Assembly: GCA_902805535.1 (NCBI GenBank)
Contig: CADCTN010000020.1
Location: 1 to 46,186 of the forward strand
From: an uncultured Blastococcus sp.
Lineage (GTDB): Bacteria; Actinomycetota; Actinomycetes; Mycobacteriales; Geodermatophilaceae
Reading direction: 5' to 3'
Length of the DNA: 46,186 nucleotides
Below, piece after piece: positions 33,424 to 42,179 of this stretch. Both the position numbers and the translations under genes were made by a program. How positions within the stretch are numbered: position 1 is the stretch's first letter; every line of letters starts with the position of its first letter. The notes below the pieces were generated by a model. That model was not told where the DNA came from. It saw nothing but the letters and a program-made list of their open reading frames with translations, and searched no databases.

Positions 33424-34226
33424 GCCGGCACCCCCCGAGCGGAACGGAGCATCGCCGTGGCGCGGGGCAGCACCTCGTCCGCGGGGCCGGACAGCCGGGA
33501 CTCGAACGCGAGCCAGCCGTCGTAGCCGATGTCGTCCAGGCACCTCAGCAGGGCCGCCCAGTCCAGGTGGCCGGCGCCGGGTTCGAGGCGGTTGCTGTCG
33601 GAGAGCTGCACGTGGCCGATCCGGCCGGCGTGCTCGCGCAGCGCCGCCAGCGGATCGGCCTCCTCGATGTTCATGTGATAGGTGTCCGCGCCCACCTGCA
33701 CGCTGCTCAGGCCGGTCGCCGCCGCGAGCTCGGCGGCCTGCCCGAGCGTGTTGACCATGTGGTCCTCGTAGCGGTTCAGCGGCTCCAGGAGCAGGGCGGT
33801 GCCGGCCCGGGCCGCGACGTCGCCGAGCCGGCCCAGCGCGTCGAGCAGCACCTCGCGGTCGCCCTCGGGCGACCGGGGCGGGGTGAAGGGGGGCAGTCGC
33901 CGCGAGAACATGCCCCAGGACGCCGGGGTCATCGCGCCCACCCCGCCCAGCTCGCCGATGACGTCGAGCTGGCTGGCCATGTTGGCCAGCGCGTCGGCGC
34001 GGCGGGCCGGGTCGAAGTCGCCGATGAAGTGGTCCATCTCCACGCAGACCGTCGGCATCACGAGGCCGTCGCGCTGCGCGGCGCGCAGCTCCGGCAACCG
34101 CTCCCGGAGCGCGTGACCGCCGCGCCCGCGCAGCTCGACGGCGTCGAAGCCCCAGTCCAGCGCCGTCGCCCACTTGGCCTGCATCGTGTCTCCGGGGAGC
34201 ACCTGCTCCTGCACGGCGAGCCTCAC
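33420..34226 (-). CDS. Sugar phosphate isomerase/epimerase (AP endonuclease family 2 TIM barrel)
   Basis: 268 residues from GTG at 34224-34226, which overlaps the dehydrogenase stop as GTGA. The family features are WGFDAVELRGRGG near the N-terminus, metal ligands in LLLEPLNRYEDH, VGADTYHMNIEE and GHVQLSDSNRLEPGAGHLDW, and a terminal YDGWLAFESRL. These are the IolE/IolI/hyi-like metal sites. It probably isomerises or epimerises a sugar or ketose acid made by the neighbouring oxidoreductases. Confidence 0.87.
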   Translation of the reverse strand: MRLAVQEQVLPGDTMQAKWATALDWGFDAVELRGRGGHALRERLPELRAAQRDGLVMPTVCVEMDHFIGDFDPARRADALANMASQLDVIGELGGVGAMTPASWGMFSRRLPPFTPPRSPEGDREVLLDALGRLGDVAARAGTALLLEPLNRYEDHMVNTLGQAAELAAATGLSSVQVGADTYHMNIEEADPLAALREHAGRIGHVQLSDSNRLEPGAGHLDWAALLRCLDDIGYDGWLAFESRLSGPADEVLPRATAMLRSARGVPA

Positions 34227-35422
34227 GAGGCGGCCTCCTCGTCCTGGGACGGGACCGGCCGGAAGTCGAGCACCATCTGCAGGGTCTCGGCCGGGTGCTC
34301 GTCCAGCAGCCGGTAGGCCTCGACGACGTCGTCGCAGGGCACGAGGTGGGAGATCAGGGGGGCGACGTCGATCGAGCCGTCGGCGACCAGGCCCATGAAC
34401 ACCTGGTGCAGCCGCTCGGTCGTCCACCGGCCCGCCAGCCCGGTCGGCACGCCACCGATCTGGGAGGCGATGATCTGGATGCGGTTGTGGTGGAACTCCT
34501 CGCCGAGGTGCAGCCCGGCGCCGTCCCCCTGGTAGAAGCCGGCGGCGACGACCCGGCCGCCCGGCGCCGTGGAGCGGACCGCCTCGTGCAGCGCCCGGTA
34601 GGAGCCACTGAGCTCGATGGTGACGTCGGCGCCCTCGGCCGCGGTGCGCCTGATCCGCTCGGCGACCGTGGTCTCCTCGTCGGCCGCGTCCAGGGTCAGC
34701 GAGGCGCCCAGCCGGCCGGCCAGCTCCAGCCGCGGAGCGATGGTGTCGACGGCGACCACGCGGGCGCCCGACAGCGCCGCCAGCCGGGTGGCCAGGAGCC
34801 CGATCACGCCCTGGCCGAAGACGGCCACCGTCTCGCCGAGGTGCAGGTCGGCCGCCAGGACGGCGTTCAGCGCGATGGCCCCCACGCGGGCGAACACCCC
34901 GGCCACCGGGTCGACACCGGTCGGCAGCTGACGGCCGCACAGCGACGCCGCGGGCAGGACCGCCTCGCTGCGGTGTCCCCAGATGCCGTAGACGACGTCC
35001 CCCGGCCGGAGGCCCGGCGTCTCCTCGAGGTCCGGGGCGATCTCGACGACGCAGCCGACCTCGCTGTAGCCCCAGCCGGTGACCGGGTAGTCGAAGCTGG
35101 CCCCGCCGGCGGTGAACAGCCGCGAAGCGACGTCCCAGTGCTTGGTCAGGTAGACGTTCGAGCCGCGGTAGGCGGTCATCTCCGTGCCGGCCGAGATGCC
35201 GGAGTAGAGGGTCCGCACCCGCACCGTCCCCGGCAGGAGCGGAGCGACCGCCTCCTCCACCAGGCTCACGCTGCGCGGACCGGTGAAACTCACCGCCCTG
35301 GGGGGTGGGCCCGCAACGCTGGACCGGAGCCCGGAACGCCCGCCGGAAGGAGTCGTTCCGGTGATGGTCAGGGATGGCAGGACTGTCGCCGGGCTCGTGG
35401 CCGGGTCGACCGAGGTCGTCAC
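34223..35422 (-). CDS. Zinc-type alcohol/polyol dehydrogenase (MDR superfamily)
   Basis: 399 residues from GTG 35420-35422. The MDR core has a GroES-like part (SGISAGTEMTAYRGSN, VTGWGYSEVG, PGDVVYGIWGHRSEAVL) and a Rossmann part (VAVFGQGVIGLLATRLAALSGARVVAVD). The usual catalytic zinc ligands (GxGHE) and structural four-cysteine lobe are not obvious, as in some bacteriochlorophyllide/sugar-type MDRs. The first about 40 residues are low-complexity, so translation might start later, at GTG near AVSFTGP. It is first of the coupled operon with isomerase and GH63 hydrolase. Confidence 0.82.
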   Translation of the reverse strand: MTTSVDPATSPATVLPSLTITGTTPSGGRSGLRSSVAGPPPRAVSFTGPRSVSLVEEAVAPLLPGTVRVRTLYSGISAGTEMTAYRGSNVYLTKHWDVASRLFTAGGASFDYPVTGWGYSEVGCVVEIAPDLEETPGLRPGDVVYGIWGHRSEAVLPAASLCGRQLPTGVDPVAGVFARVGAIALNAVLAADLHLGETVAVFGQGVIGLLATRLAALSGARVVAVDTIAPRLELAGRLGASLTLDAADEETTVAERIRRTAAEGADVTIELSGSYRALHEAVRSTAPGGRVVAAGFYQGDGAGLHLGEEFHHNRIQIIASQIGGVPTGLAGRWTTERLHQVFMGLVADGSIDVAPLISHLVPCDDVVEAYRLLDEHPAETLQMVLDFRPVPSQDEEAAS

Positions 35423-35465
35423 GCTGGGATCCCTCTCGCATTCCGCCGCATGAAGGTCATATCGG

Positions 35466-35494
35466 CGCTACGTGTCAGCACTTTACACGTAGCG
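35466..35494. promoter_or_regulatory. Operator-like 10-bp inverted repeat of the sugar divergon
   Basis: CGCTACGTGT (35466-35475) and ACACGTAGCG (35485-35494) are exact complements with a 9-nt spacer. They lie in an AT-rich island between the divergent dehydrogenase and solute-binding genes. The ROK regulator encoded downstream is the natural candidate to bind it (inference). Confidence 0.7.
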
Positions 35495-35498
35495 AACG

Positions 35499-35529
35499 CG
35501 CATTTTATGCGTACGTATTGGCATAAATA
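35499..35529 (+). promoter_or_regulatory. Second dyads and -10 region of the ABC transporter operon
   Basis: CGCAT-TTT-ATGCG (35499-35511) is a 5-bp dyad, and TATGC (35506-35510) pairs with GCATA (35521-35525). A TAAATA -10-like box lies at 35524-35529, 70 nt before the solute-binding protein ATG. The low GC here contrasts sharply with the surroundings. Confidence 0.45.
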
Positions 35530-35600
35530 TGAGTGACCCACCCCACCGCCGCACCGGCTATCGTCCGGGCTCACTGCGGCAGGCGACGAAGGAGAAGCGC

Positions 35601-37007
35601 ATGCGGAGCACGAATCGACGGGTCCGGCTGGCTGTTGCCGCGATCGGGGCGACGGCGCTGGTCGCGGCCTGCGGCTCCGACGACTCCGGTGGCGGAGGCG
35701 GCGGCGAGGACGGCGGCGCGCTGGTGGTCTGGACCCTGGAGAACCTGCCCGACCGCGTGGCGGCGCAGGAGGAGATCGCCGCCGCCTTCACCGAGGCCAG
35801 CGGGATCGAGGTCGAGCTGGTCGCCATCGACGAGGACCAGTTCAACCAGCTGCTCACGTCGTCGGCCGCGGCCGGCGAGCTCCCCGACGTCGTCGGCGCG
35901 CTGCCGTTGTCCGGTGTCCAGGCCCTGGCCGCCAACGAACTGGTCGACTCCGAGGCCGCCGCCGCCGTCGTGGAGGACCTGGGCGCCGACACGTTCTCCG
36001 AGCAGTCGCTGGAGCTGACCCGGGACGGCGACACGCAGCTGGCCGTGCCGAGCGACGGCTGGGCACAGCTCCTGCTCTACCGCCAGGACCTCTTCGACGC
36101 GGCCGGCCTGGAGGCGCCGGAGACCTACGAGGACATCCTGACCGCGGCGGAGACCCTGGACAGCCCGGAGGTGGCCGGTTTCACCGGCGCCAACGTCGGG
36201 AACGACGCGTTCACCCAGCAGACCTTCGAGCAGTTCGCGCTGGGGAACAACTGCCAGCTGGTGAGCGAGGACGGCGAGGTGACGCTCGAGAGCGACGAGT
36301 GCGTCGCCGCCTTCGAGTTCTACAACGACCTGATGACCAACTACTCGCTGTCGGGCGCCCAGGACGTCGACACCACGCGCGCCGCCTACTTCGCCGGCCA
36401 GGCCGCCATGGTGGTGTGGTCCTCCTTCATCCTGGACGAGATGGCCGGGCTGCGTGCCGACGCCCTGCCGACCTGCCCCGAGTGCACCGCCGACCCCGCC
36501 TATCTGGCCAAGAACACCGGCGTGGTCACGGCGATCGAGGGACCGGACGGCGAAGGCGGTGCGCAGTTCGGCGAGATCGTCTCCTGGGCGATCACCGTCG
36601 AGTCCCAGACGGACGCCGCGACGGAGTTCGTCAGCTACATGATGGAGGACGGCTACGAGCAGTGGATCGGCTTCTCCCCCGAAGGGAAGGTGCCGACCCG
36701 GCAGGGCACAGCGGACGAGGCGACCAGGTTCATCGACGCCTGGGCCACCCTCCCCGCGGGCGTGGACACGAAGGCACCGCTCGCGGACTTCTACCCGCAG
36801 GACGTCCTCGACGCCCTGCGGACCAGCCCGGACACCTTCTCCCCGTGGGGCATCACGCAGGGGCAGGGCGCGCTGGTCGGCGCCTCCCTCGGTGAGCTGC
36901 CGGTGCCGCAGGCGATCTCGGCCATGACCAGTGGCGAGGTGGACCCGGGCGAGGCGGCGCAACAGGCGTCCGCCGCCGTCCAGGAGATTGCCGACTCCCT
37001 GGAATGA
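35601..37007 (+). CDS. ABC transporter extracellular solute-binding lipoprotein (sugar, family 1)
   Basis: 468 residues. I use ATG 35601 with GAAGGAG upstream rather than the in-frame ATG 72 nt earlier. The signal peptide ends LVAAC (Cys24), followed by a Gly-rich linker. The body is a family 1 sugar-binding protein (VVWTLENLPDRVAAQEEIAAAFTEASGIEVELV, LPDVVGALPLSG, AVPSDGWAQLLLYRQDLFDAAGL, GKVPTRQGT). It captures an oligosaccharide or glycoside for the two permeases. The stop overlaps the next gene as ATGA. Confidence 0.93.
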   Translation: MRSTNRRVRLAVAAIGATALVAACGSDDSGGGGGGEDGGALVVWTLENLPDRVAAQEEIAAAFTEASGIEVELVAIDEDQFNQLLTSSAAAGELPDVVGALPLSGVQALAANELVDSEAAAAVVEDLGADTFSEQSLELTRDGDTQLAVPSDGWAQLLLYRQDLFDAAGLEAPETYEDILTAAETLDSPEVAGFTGANVGNDAFTQQTFEQFALGNNCQLVSEDGEVTLESDECVAAFEFYNDLMTNYSLSGAQDVDTTRAAYFAGQAAMVVWSSFILDEMAGLRADALPTCPECTADPAYLAKNTGVVTAIEGPDGEGGAQFGEIVSWAITVESQTDAATEFVSYMMEDGYEQWIGFSPEGKVPTRQGTADEATRFIDAWATLPAGVDTKAPLADFYPQDVLDALRTSPDTFSPWGITQGQGALVGASLGELPVPQAISAMTSGEVDPGEAAQQASAAVQEIADSLE

Positions 37008-37999
37008 CCGAGGGCCCGGCGCTGTCCGAGCGTCGACGGGACCGCGGCCGCGGGGCAGGACCTCGCGGCCGCGGGACCCTGCGGCGGCGCGAGGCGCGGG
37101 CGGGGCTGACGCTGATCTCCCCGACCGTGGCCATCGTGGTCACGCTGGTGGTGCTGCCGATCATCTGGACGGTGGCGCTGTCCTTCCAGGAGCTGCGGCT
37201 GATCCAGCTGCGCACCGCCGGCCTGCTGGGTGACTACACGCTGTCCAACTTCTCCCAGGTGCTCACGTCCCCCGGTTTCTGGACCTCCCTGCGCACCACA
37301 CTGATCTACTCCGTCCTGGGGACGGCGTCCTCCATCGGGCTGGGCCTCGTCGCGGCGCTGGCGCTGCGGCGCAGCTTCCGGGGGCGCACGCTGGTGCGGG
37401 CCTCCCTGCTGCTGCCCTACGTCGCCCCGGTCGTGGCGGCCACGTTCGTGTGGGGCGTCATGCTCAACCCCCAGTTCGGCATCGTGAACGAGGTGGGCAC
37501 GAACCTGCTCGGCTGGGACGAGCCGATCGCCTTCCTGTCCGAGCGGTCGAACGAGCTGTCGCTGTTCGGGCTGACCATCCCGGTCCCCACCGCGCTGCTG
37601 ACCGTGATCGTCTTCGAGATGTGGCGATCGTTCCCCTTCGCCTTCCTCTTCATCACCGCCCGCCTGCAGGCGGTGCCGGGGACGCTGGAGGAGGCGGCCC
37701 GGGTGGACGGTGCCACGCCGACGCAGCTCTTCCGCCACATCACGCTGCCCCAGCTGCTCCCGACGATCGCGGTGCTCTCGCTGTTGCGGTTCATCTGGAC
37801 CTTCAACAACTTCGACGACATCTACCTGCTCACCGGCGGAGGGGCGGGGACCGAGGTGATCAGCGTGCGGGTGTTCGAGTACCTGATCAGCCGGGGCGAC
37901 ATCGGTGCCGCATCGGCGCAGGCGCTGGTGCTGGCCACCGTGCTGCTGGTGCTGGTCACCGTGTACTACCGGTTCGCGGCGAAGGACGAGGTGGCCTGA
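37004..37999 (+). CDS. Sugar ABC transporter permease (MalF-type)
   Basis: 331 residues. After a basic N-terminal tail there are six membrane segments and the EAA loop EEAARVDGATPTQLFRHITLPQLLP that contacts the ATPase. Translationally coupled to the binding-protein gene (ATGA) and to the next permease (TGATG). No ATPase gene lies in the operon, so a shared MsiK-like ATPase from elsewhere is expected. Confidence 0.93.
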   Translation: MTEGPALSERRRDRGRGAGPRGRGTLRRREARAGLTLISPTVAIVVTLVVLPIIWTVALSFQELRLIQLRTAGLLGDYTLSNFSQVLTSPGFWTSLRTTLIYSVLGTASSIGLGLVAALALRRSFRGRTLVRASLLLPYVAPVVAATFVWGVMLNPQFGIVNEVGTNLLGWDEPIAFLSERSNELSLFGLTIPVPTALLTVIVFEMWRSFPFAFLFITARLQAVPGTLEEAARVDGATPTQLFRHITLPQLLPTIAVLSLLRFIWTFNNFDDIYLLTGGGAGTEVISVRVFEYLISRGDIGAASAQALVLATVLLVLVTVYYRFAAKDEVA

Positions 38000-38946
38000 T
38001 GGCCGGCATGGTGACGCTGCCCACCGACTCCCCGGCCGCCCCGCCCACGCCGGCGAAGGGCCCCACCGGCGGGCGGCGCTGGAACCGCAACACGGTCGAG
38101 ATCCGGGTGCTCGGCGTCCTGCGGTGGGTGGTGATCGCCGGGCTGATGCTCTTCACGCTCTTCCCCTTCTACTACATGGTCCTGCTCTCCTTCCGTGACC
38201 TGAGCTCGCTGGTGCAGGACCCGGGACGGCTGCTGCCGACGCTCGCGGAGTTCACGGCCGAGACCTACCGCAACGTGCTGGCCTCGACCGAGTCCGGCGG
38301 CCAGGGCTTCCTGCGGTTCATGGCCAACAGCGGGCTGATCGCCCTCGGCACCGTGGTGCTGACGCTGGCCTTCGCCATCCCTGGCGCGTATGCCGTCGCG
38401 CGGTTGAAGTTCCCCGGGCAACGGCAGGTCAGCGTGCTGTTCCTGTCGGTGTACCTGTTCCCGAGCATCCTGCTGGCGGTCCCGCTGTTCGTCTTCTTCA
38501 CCCGCGTGGGGCTGCGCGGATCCCTGGTCGCCCTGCTCCTGGTGTACGTGTCGCAGACGGTGGCGGTGTCCATCTACATGCTGCGCAACTACTTCCAGAC
38601 CGTGCCGGCCAGCATCGAGGAAGCCGCCGCCGTCGACGGCGCCACCCGGTTGACGATCATGCGGAAGGTCACGCTCCCGCTGGCCATGCCGGCGATCCTG
38701 GCCAACGGCCTCTTCGTCCTCATGATCGCCTGGAACGAGTTCCTGTTCGCCCTGCTGTTCCTGGTGGAGAACCGCCCCCGGTGGACGGTCTCGCTGGGCC
38801 TGTCGCAGCTCGCGGGCAGCATCGAGATCCCGACGACCGTGCTGATGGCCGGATCGGTCATCCTGACGCTGCCCATCGTCGTACTGTTCTTTGCCAGCGA
38901 GCGACTGCTCACCGGGGGGCTGACCGCCGGGGCCGAGAAGGGGTGA
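37999..38946 (+). CDS. Sugar ABC transporter permease (MalG-type)
   Basis: 315 residues from ATG 37999, which shares one base with the TGA of the previous gene. Six membrane segments and the EAA loop IEEAAAVDGATRLTIMRKVTLPLAMP are present; TLFPFYYMVLLSFRD is typical of MalG-type partners. It ends 4 nt before the proposed CTG start of the ROK regulator. Confidence 0.93.
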   Translation: MAGMVTLPTDSPAAPPTPAKGPTGGRRWNRNTVEIRVLGVLRWVVIAGLMLFTLFPFYYMVLLSFRDLSSLVQDPGRLLPTLAEFTAETYRNVLASTESGGQGFLRFMANSGLIALGTVVLTLAFAIPGAYAVARLKFPGQRQVSVLFLSVYLFPSILLAVPLFVFFTRVGLRGSLVALLLVYVSQTVAVSIYMLRNYFQTVPASIEEAAAVDGATRLTIMRKVTLPLAMPAILANGLFVLMIAWNEFLFALLFLVENRPRWTVSLGLSQLAGSIEIPTTVLMAGSVILTLPIVVLFFASERLLTGGLTAGAEKG

Positions 38947-38950
38947 GGAG

Positions 38951-40144
38951 CTGGGCGAGCACGCGGGACAGCTGCTCGACCTCATCCGCCGGGGTCGGGC
39001 ACGTACGCGCGGGGAGCTGATCGAGCTCACCGGGCTGTCGCGCTCCACCGTGGCCGCCCGGGTCGATCTCCTCATCGGCGCCGGCTACCTGTGGGAGTCG
39101 GGCCGGATGGCCTCGGCCCGCGGCCGCCCCTCGAACGTCCTCACCCTCGACGGGTCCGGCGGCGTGGTGCTGGCCGCCGACCTCGGCGCCGCGCACGCGA
39201 CCGTCGCCGTCTGCGACCTGTCCGGGCATGCCTTGATGGAGAGCGTGCACGACCTGCGCATCGCCGACGGTCCCGAGCCGGTCCTGCGCTGGTTGGAGGA
39301 CCGTTGGCGCGGCATGCTGACGGCCGCGGGGGTGTCCCCCGAACGCGTGCTCGGCGTCGGGGTCAGCGTGCCGGGACCGGTGGACGTGCGCACCGGGCGG
39401 ATCGTGCACCACACATCCGTCATGCCCGGGTGGCACGACTACCCGTTCCGGGACCACCTCCAGCAGCGGTTCGAGGCGGTGTGCGTGGTCGACAACGACG
39501 CCAACGCCATGGCCTTCGGCGAGTACCACACCCACTGGCCCTCGTCCTCACCGCTGCTGTTCGTCAAGGTGGCCACGGGCATCGGCGCCGGCCTGGTGGT
39601 GGACGGCCACGTCGTCCGGGGTGCCGACAACGGCGAGGGCGACATCGGGCACGTACGGATCACCAGCGCCGAGGACGGCCCCCTCTGCGTGTGCGGGGCG
39701 CGGGGCTGCCTGGCGGCGTCGGCGAGCGGGCGGGCCCTGGCCCGGGTGCTCCGCGAAGGGGGCGTGGACGTCTCGGACAGCCGATCGGTCGTCCAGCTGG
39801 CCCTGACCGGCCACGCCGAGGCCACCCGGCTGGTGCGGGAGGCCGGGCTGATGATCGGGGACGTCCTGGCGACCGCCGTGAGCCTGCTGAACCCGCGCAT
39901 CCTGGCGCTGGGCGGCGACCTCGTGCTGGTGCAGGACCACTTCCTCGGCGCCGTCCGGGAGCGGCTGTACCAGCGCACCCAGCCGCAGGCGGCGCGCGGG
40001 CTGCAGGTGGTCACGAGCAGGCTGGGTGACCGCGCCGGTGTGGTCGGGGCCGCCCGTTTGGCCCTCGAGGAGGTCCTCTCCCCCGAGGCGGTGGACGCCG
40101 CCCTCGCCGCCCGTCAGGAGCTGGCCGGGCGCCCGGTGCCCTGA
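38951..40144 (+). CDS. ROK family transcriptional regulator with apparent CTG start
   Basis: 397 residues if started at CTG 38951. The N-terminal winged HTH (LLDLIRRGRARTRGELIELTGLSRSTVAARVDLL) is essential to the family. Yet there is no ATG, GTG or TTG in frame between the stop at 38921 and GTG 39050, which falls inside the HTH. The CTG lies 4 nt after the permease stop, with AAGGGG 7 nt upstream. The kinase-like part has DNDAN (181-185), GEGDIGH and the zinc motif CVCGARGC (246-253). The Glu usually following GCL is Ala, so sugar-kinase activity is unlikely. It probably controls both arms of the divergon. Confidence 0.8.
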   Translation: MGEHAGQLLDLIRRGRARTRGELIELTGLSRSTVAARVDLLIGAGYLWESGRMASARGRPSNVLTLDGSGGVVLAADLGAAHATVAVCDLSGHALMESVHDLRIADGPEPVLRWLEDRWRGMLTAAGVSPERVLGVGVSVPGPVDVRTGRIVHHTSVMPGWHDYPFRDHLQQRFEAVCVVDNDANAMAFGEYHTHWPSSSPLLFVKVATGIGAGLVVDGHVVRGADNGEGDIGHVRITSAEDGPLCVCGARGCLAASASGRALARVLREGGVDVSDSRSVVQLALTGHAEATRLVREAGLMIGDVLATAVSLLNPRILALGGDLVLVQDHFLGAVRERLYQRTQPQAARGLQVVTSRLGDRAGVVGAARLALEEVLSPEAVDAALAARQELAGRPVP

Positions 40145-41136
40145 GCCGCCGGGAGCGGTACCCGCACACCGGTCCGCGCGGACTCCCGAGCGGCGAGCGC
40201 CACGGCGAGAGAGGCGACGCCGTCCTCCCCGTCGGCGGTGGGCCGGCCGTGGCCGCGCAGTGCCGCCTCGAACGCCGCGATCGTCGCGACGCCGATCGGT
40301 GGCGCGTCGGGCAGCAGAACCGGTTCCTCCCCGGCAGTGGTGCGGAGCACGAGCGTCGAGGGCCGACCCGGCGCCCGGGATGCGCGGAGCGCGGCCGACT
40401 CACCGAACACGTCCAGGTTGCTCCCGCCGTGCGGTGTGGCGAAGGAGCACAGGAACGACGCGACCGGTCCGCGGGCCATCGACAGCGTCCCCGCGATCAC
40501 CTCCTCCGACCGGTCGCCGTCCTCCTCCCCACGGGAGGGCGTCGCGGCCTGCACCGACACGATCTCGTCGGCGAGGACGAAGCGCAGCGTGTCCGCGTCG
40601 TGGACCAGCAGGTCCAGCGCCGCTCCCCCGCCGGCCGCGCCGCTGAGCCGCCAGGTGCGGAGCTGCTCGGGCAGCAGGAAGGCGGCGGAGGTGTGCGCGG
40701 CCAGGGGGGTGCCCAGGGTCCCCGCGCTGATGAGGTCGCGGGCCGCCCGCACGGCCGGGTCGTTGCGGCGGCCGTGATTGGTGGCCAGGACCACTCCCGC
40801 TGCCGCGGCAGTGGCGACCATCGCCTCGGCGTCGGCCAGTTCGAGTGCGAGCGGCTTCTCGCACAGCACGTGCTTGCCGGCTCGCAGCGCGGCGATCGCC
40901 TCGGCGGCGTGCCGGTCGTTGGTCGTGCTGACGTAGACAGCGTCGATCCCCGGGTGGTCCAGGAGCCCGGCCAGGGAGTCGTAGCTGTGCTCGATCCCGT
41001 GCCGCCGCGCGTAGTCGGCGCCGCGCTGCGCCGAACGGCTGTGGACGGCGACGACGCGGCTGCCGGCCTGGGCCCGGATGCCTTGGATGATGGAGGTGGC
41101 GGCGATCTCGCTGGCTCCCGCCAGCCCCCATCGCAC
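40114..41136 (-). CDS. Gfo/Idh/MocA family oxidoreductase
   Basis: 340 residues from GTG at 41134-41136. The NAD-binding start is RWGLAGASEIAATSIIQGI, with the conserved E93-K-P95 (VLCEKPLALE) and a C-terminal sugar domain (SGAAGGGAALDLLVHDADTLRFVL, containing the usual Asp/His pair). Members oxidise or rearrange sugars, inositols or glycosides. It converges on the ROK gene with a 31-bp overlap, so it is transcribed separately but likely belongs to the same pathway. Confidence 0.9.
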   Translation of the reverse strand: MRWGLAGASEIAATSIIQGIRAQAGSRVVAVHSRSAQRGADYARRHGIEHSYDSLAGLLDHPGIDAVYVSTTNDRHAAEAIAALRAGKHVLCEKPLALELADAEAMVATAAAAGVVLATNHGRRNDPAVRAARDLISAGTLGTPLAAHTSAAFLLPEQLRTWRLSGAAGGGAALDLLVHDADTLRFVLADEIVSVQAATPSRGEEDGDRSEEVIAGTLSMARGPVASFLCSFATPHGGSNLDVFGESAALRASRAPGRPSTLVLRTTAGEEPVLLPDAPPIGVATIAAFEAALRGHGRPTADGEDGVASLAVALAARESARTGVRVPLPAAQGTGRPASS

Positions 41137-42179
41137 CCCGCGGGCGGACTCGACGACGCACCTCCGGGCCTCGGGTTCCGCGGAGCGTAGCGCCCGGCCT
41201 CTCGGAGGTCGCTCGCCAGCACTGCAATCACCGTTCCGGGACGTCTCTGAAACGGTCGGCCCATCCCGCCTTGATCAATGACGACGCCATCGATGCAGAT
41301 GTCCTCGAGGATGCGGAACGACTTGCTGGGAGAATGGTGTCGCCAGCGTCCGCGGCTAGTACAGAACTACCTGTCGCACCAGTACGCGGTTCGACCGTCA
41401 GCGAGATCGTCCAGCTCGCCCCATCGGACGACCATGCAGTTCTCAGAAACAGTCGCGGACCTATCAGATACCTCGGGAACTCGCACTTCTAATGCCTGCC
41501 CTCGCAGGCGTGACCCTGACCGACACGCTCAGCTACGTGAAGATCGACGGAGCGCAAGGAATGATGGTCTAGAGCGCAGGGGACGATTCACCCACACACA
41601 AAGCGTTCACGTCGCCTGACCCAACCTGTCACCTACTCGCGCACCAGTCCCGTGTGTCCACCAGTCCAGGTGGTCTTGGCACCGTCGGGCAGTGTCTGGC
41701 TGGTGCGGTTCCCGGCGTGCCCCATTCGCTGTCGCCGAATACATCGAGGTGTTTTACAACCGTCGACGGCCGCACTTGACACTGGGCTACCGCACTCCGC
41801 TTGAAGCGCTCACCGACTACCGCGCTGCGGCAACCGTCGCAGCGTGATCATCCGAGGGCCCTGTCCACGATCCTTGACACAGCCCACTGGTGGCCAATGG
41901 GTTGCGCGGCGCAGGCCTGCGCGTCGGCCACCACTGCAACCTTGTAGGTCGTCGTGATCAGGGCGTCGCCGGACTCGCCACCGCAGGTCGCCGGCGCGCT
42001 TGGGAGGTCAGCGGCGGTGCGTCCGATGAAAACCGATTCTGGGACAGCACCTATGACAAGAATGGATTGCGGACTACAATGGGTCGGCGAGGAAGGGGCC
42101 CTCGCTCCGACAAGGCGCTGTCCTTTAGCGCGAGCGAGGAATGGTCGCTGGATGTCGTCATATGCTGACAGCCCCGTCG
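41137..42179. other. Lower-GC gene-poor scar, left part
   Basis: About 1 kb with no intact recognisable gene. Base composition is visibly less GC-rich than the flanks and codon bias is lost. It begins with the promoter region of the Gfo/Idh gene and contains the transposase tail at 41719-41847. An open frame from TTG 41271 to 41492 (73 codons, MINDDAIDADVLEDAERLAG at the start) has a balanced composition and could be a small gene or remnant, but there is no ribosome site. The stretch from about 41882 to 42179 shows nothing I can identify. Confidence 0.6.
41719..41847 (+). pseudogene. IS3-family transposase C-terminal remnant
   Basis: The frame reads FAVAEYIEVFYNRRRPHLTL followed by GYRTPLEALTDYR and ends at TGA 41845-41847. 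The xYIxxFYNRRRxHxxLGYxTPxE pattern is the conserved end of the rve integrase core of IS3-type transposases. Everything upstream of about 41719 is missing. After the stop the DNA reads CCTTGACA near 41873-41880, which may be the old right terminal repeat. Confidence 0.75.
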
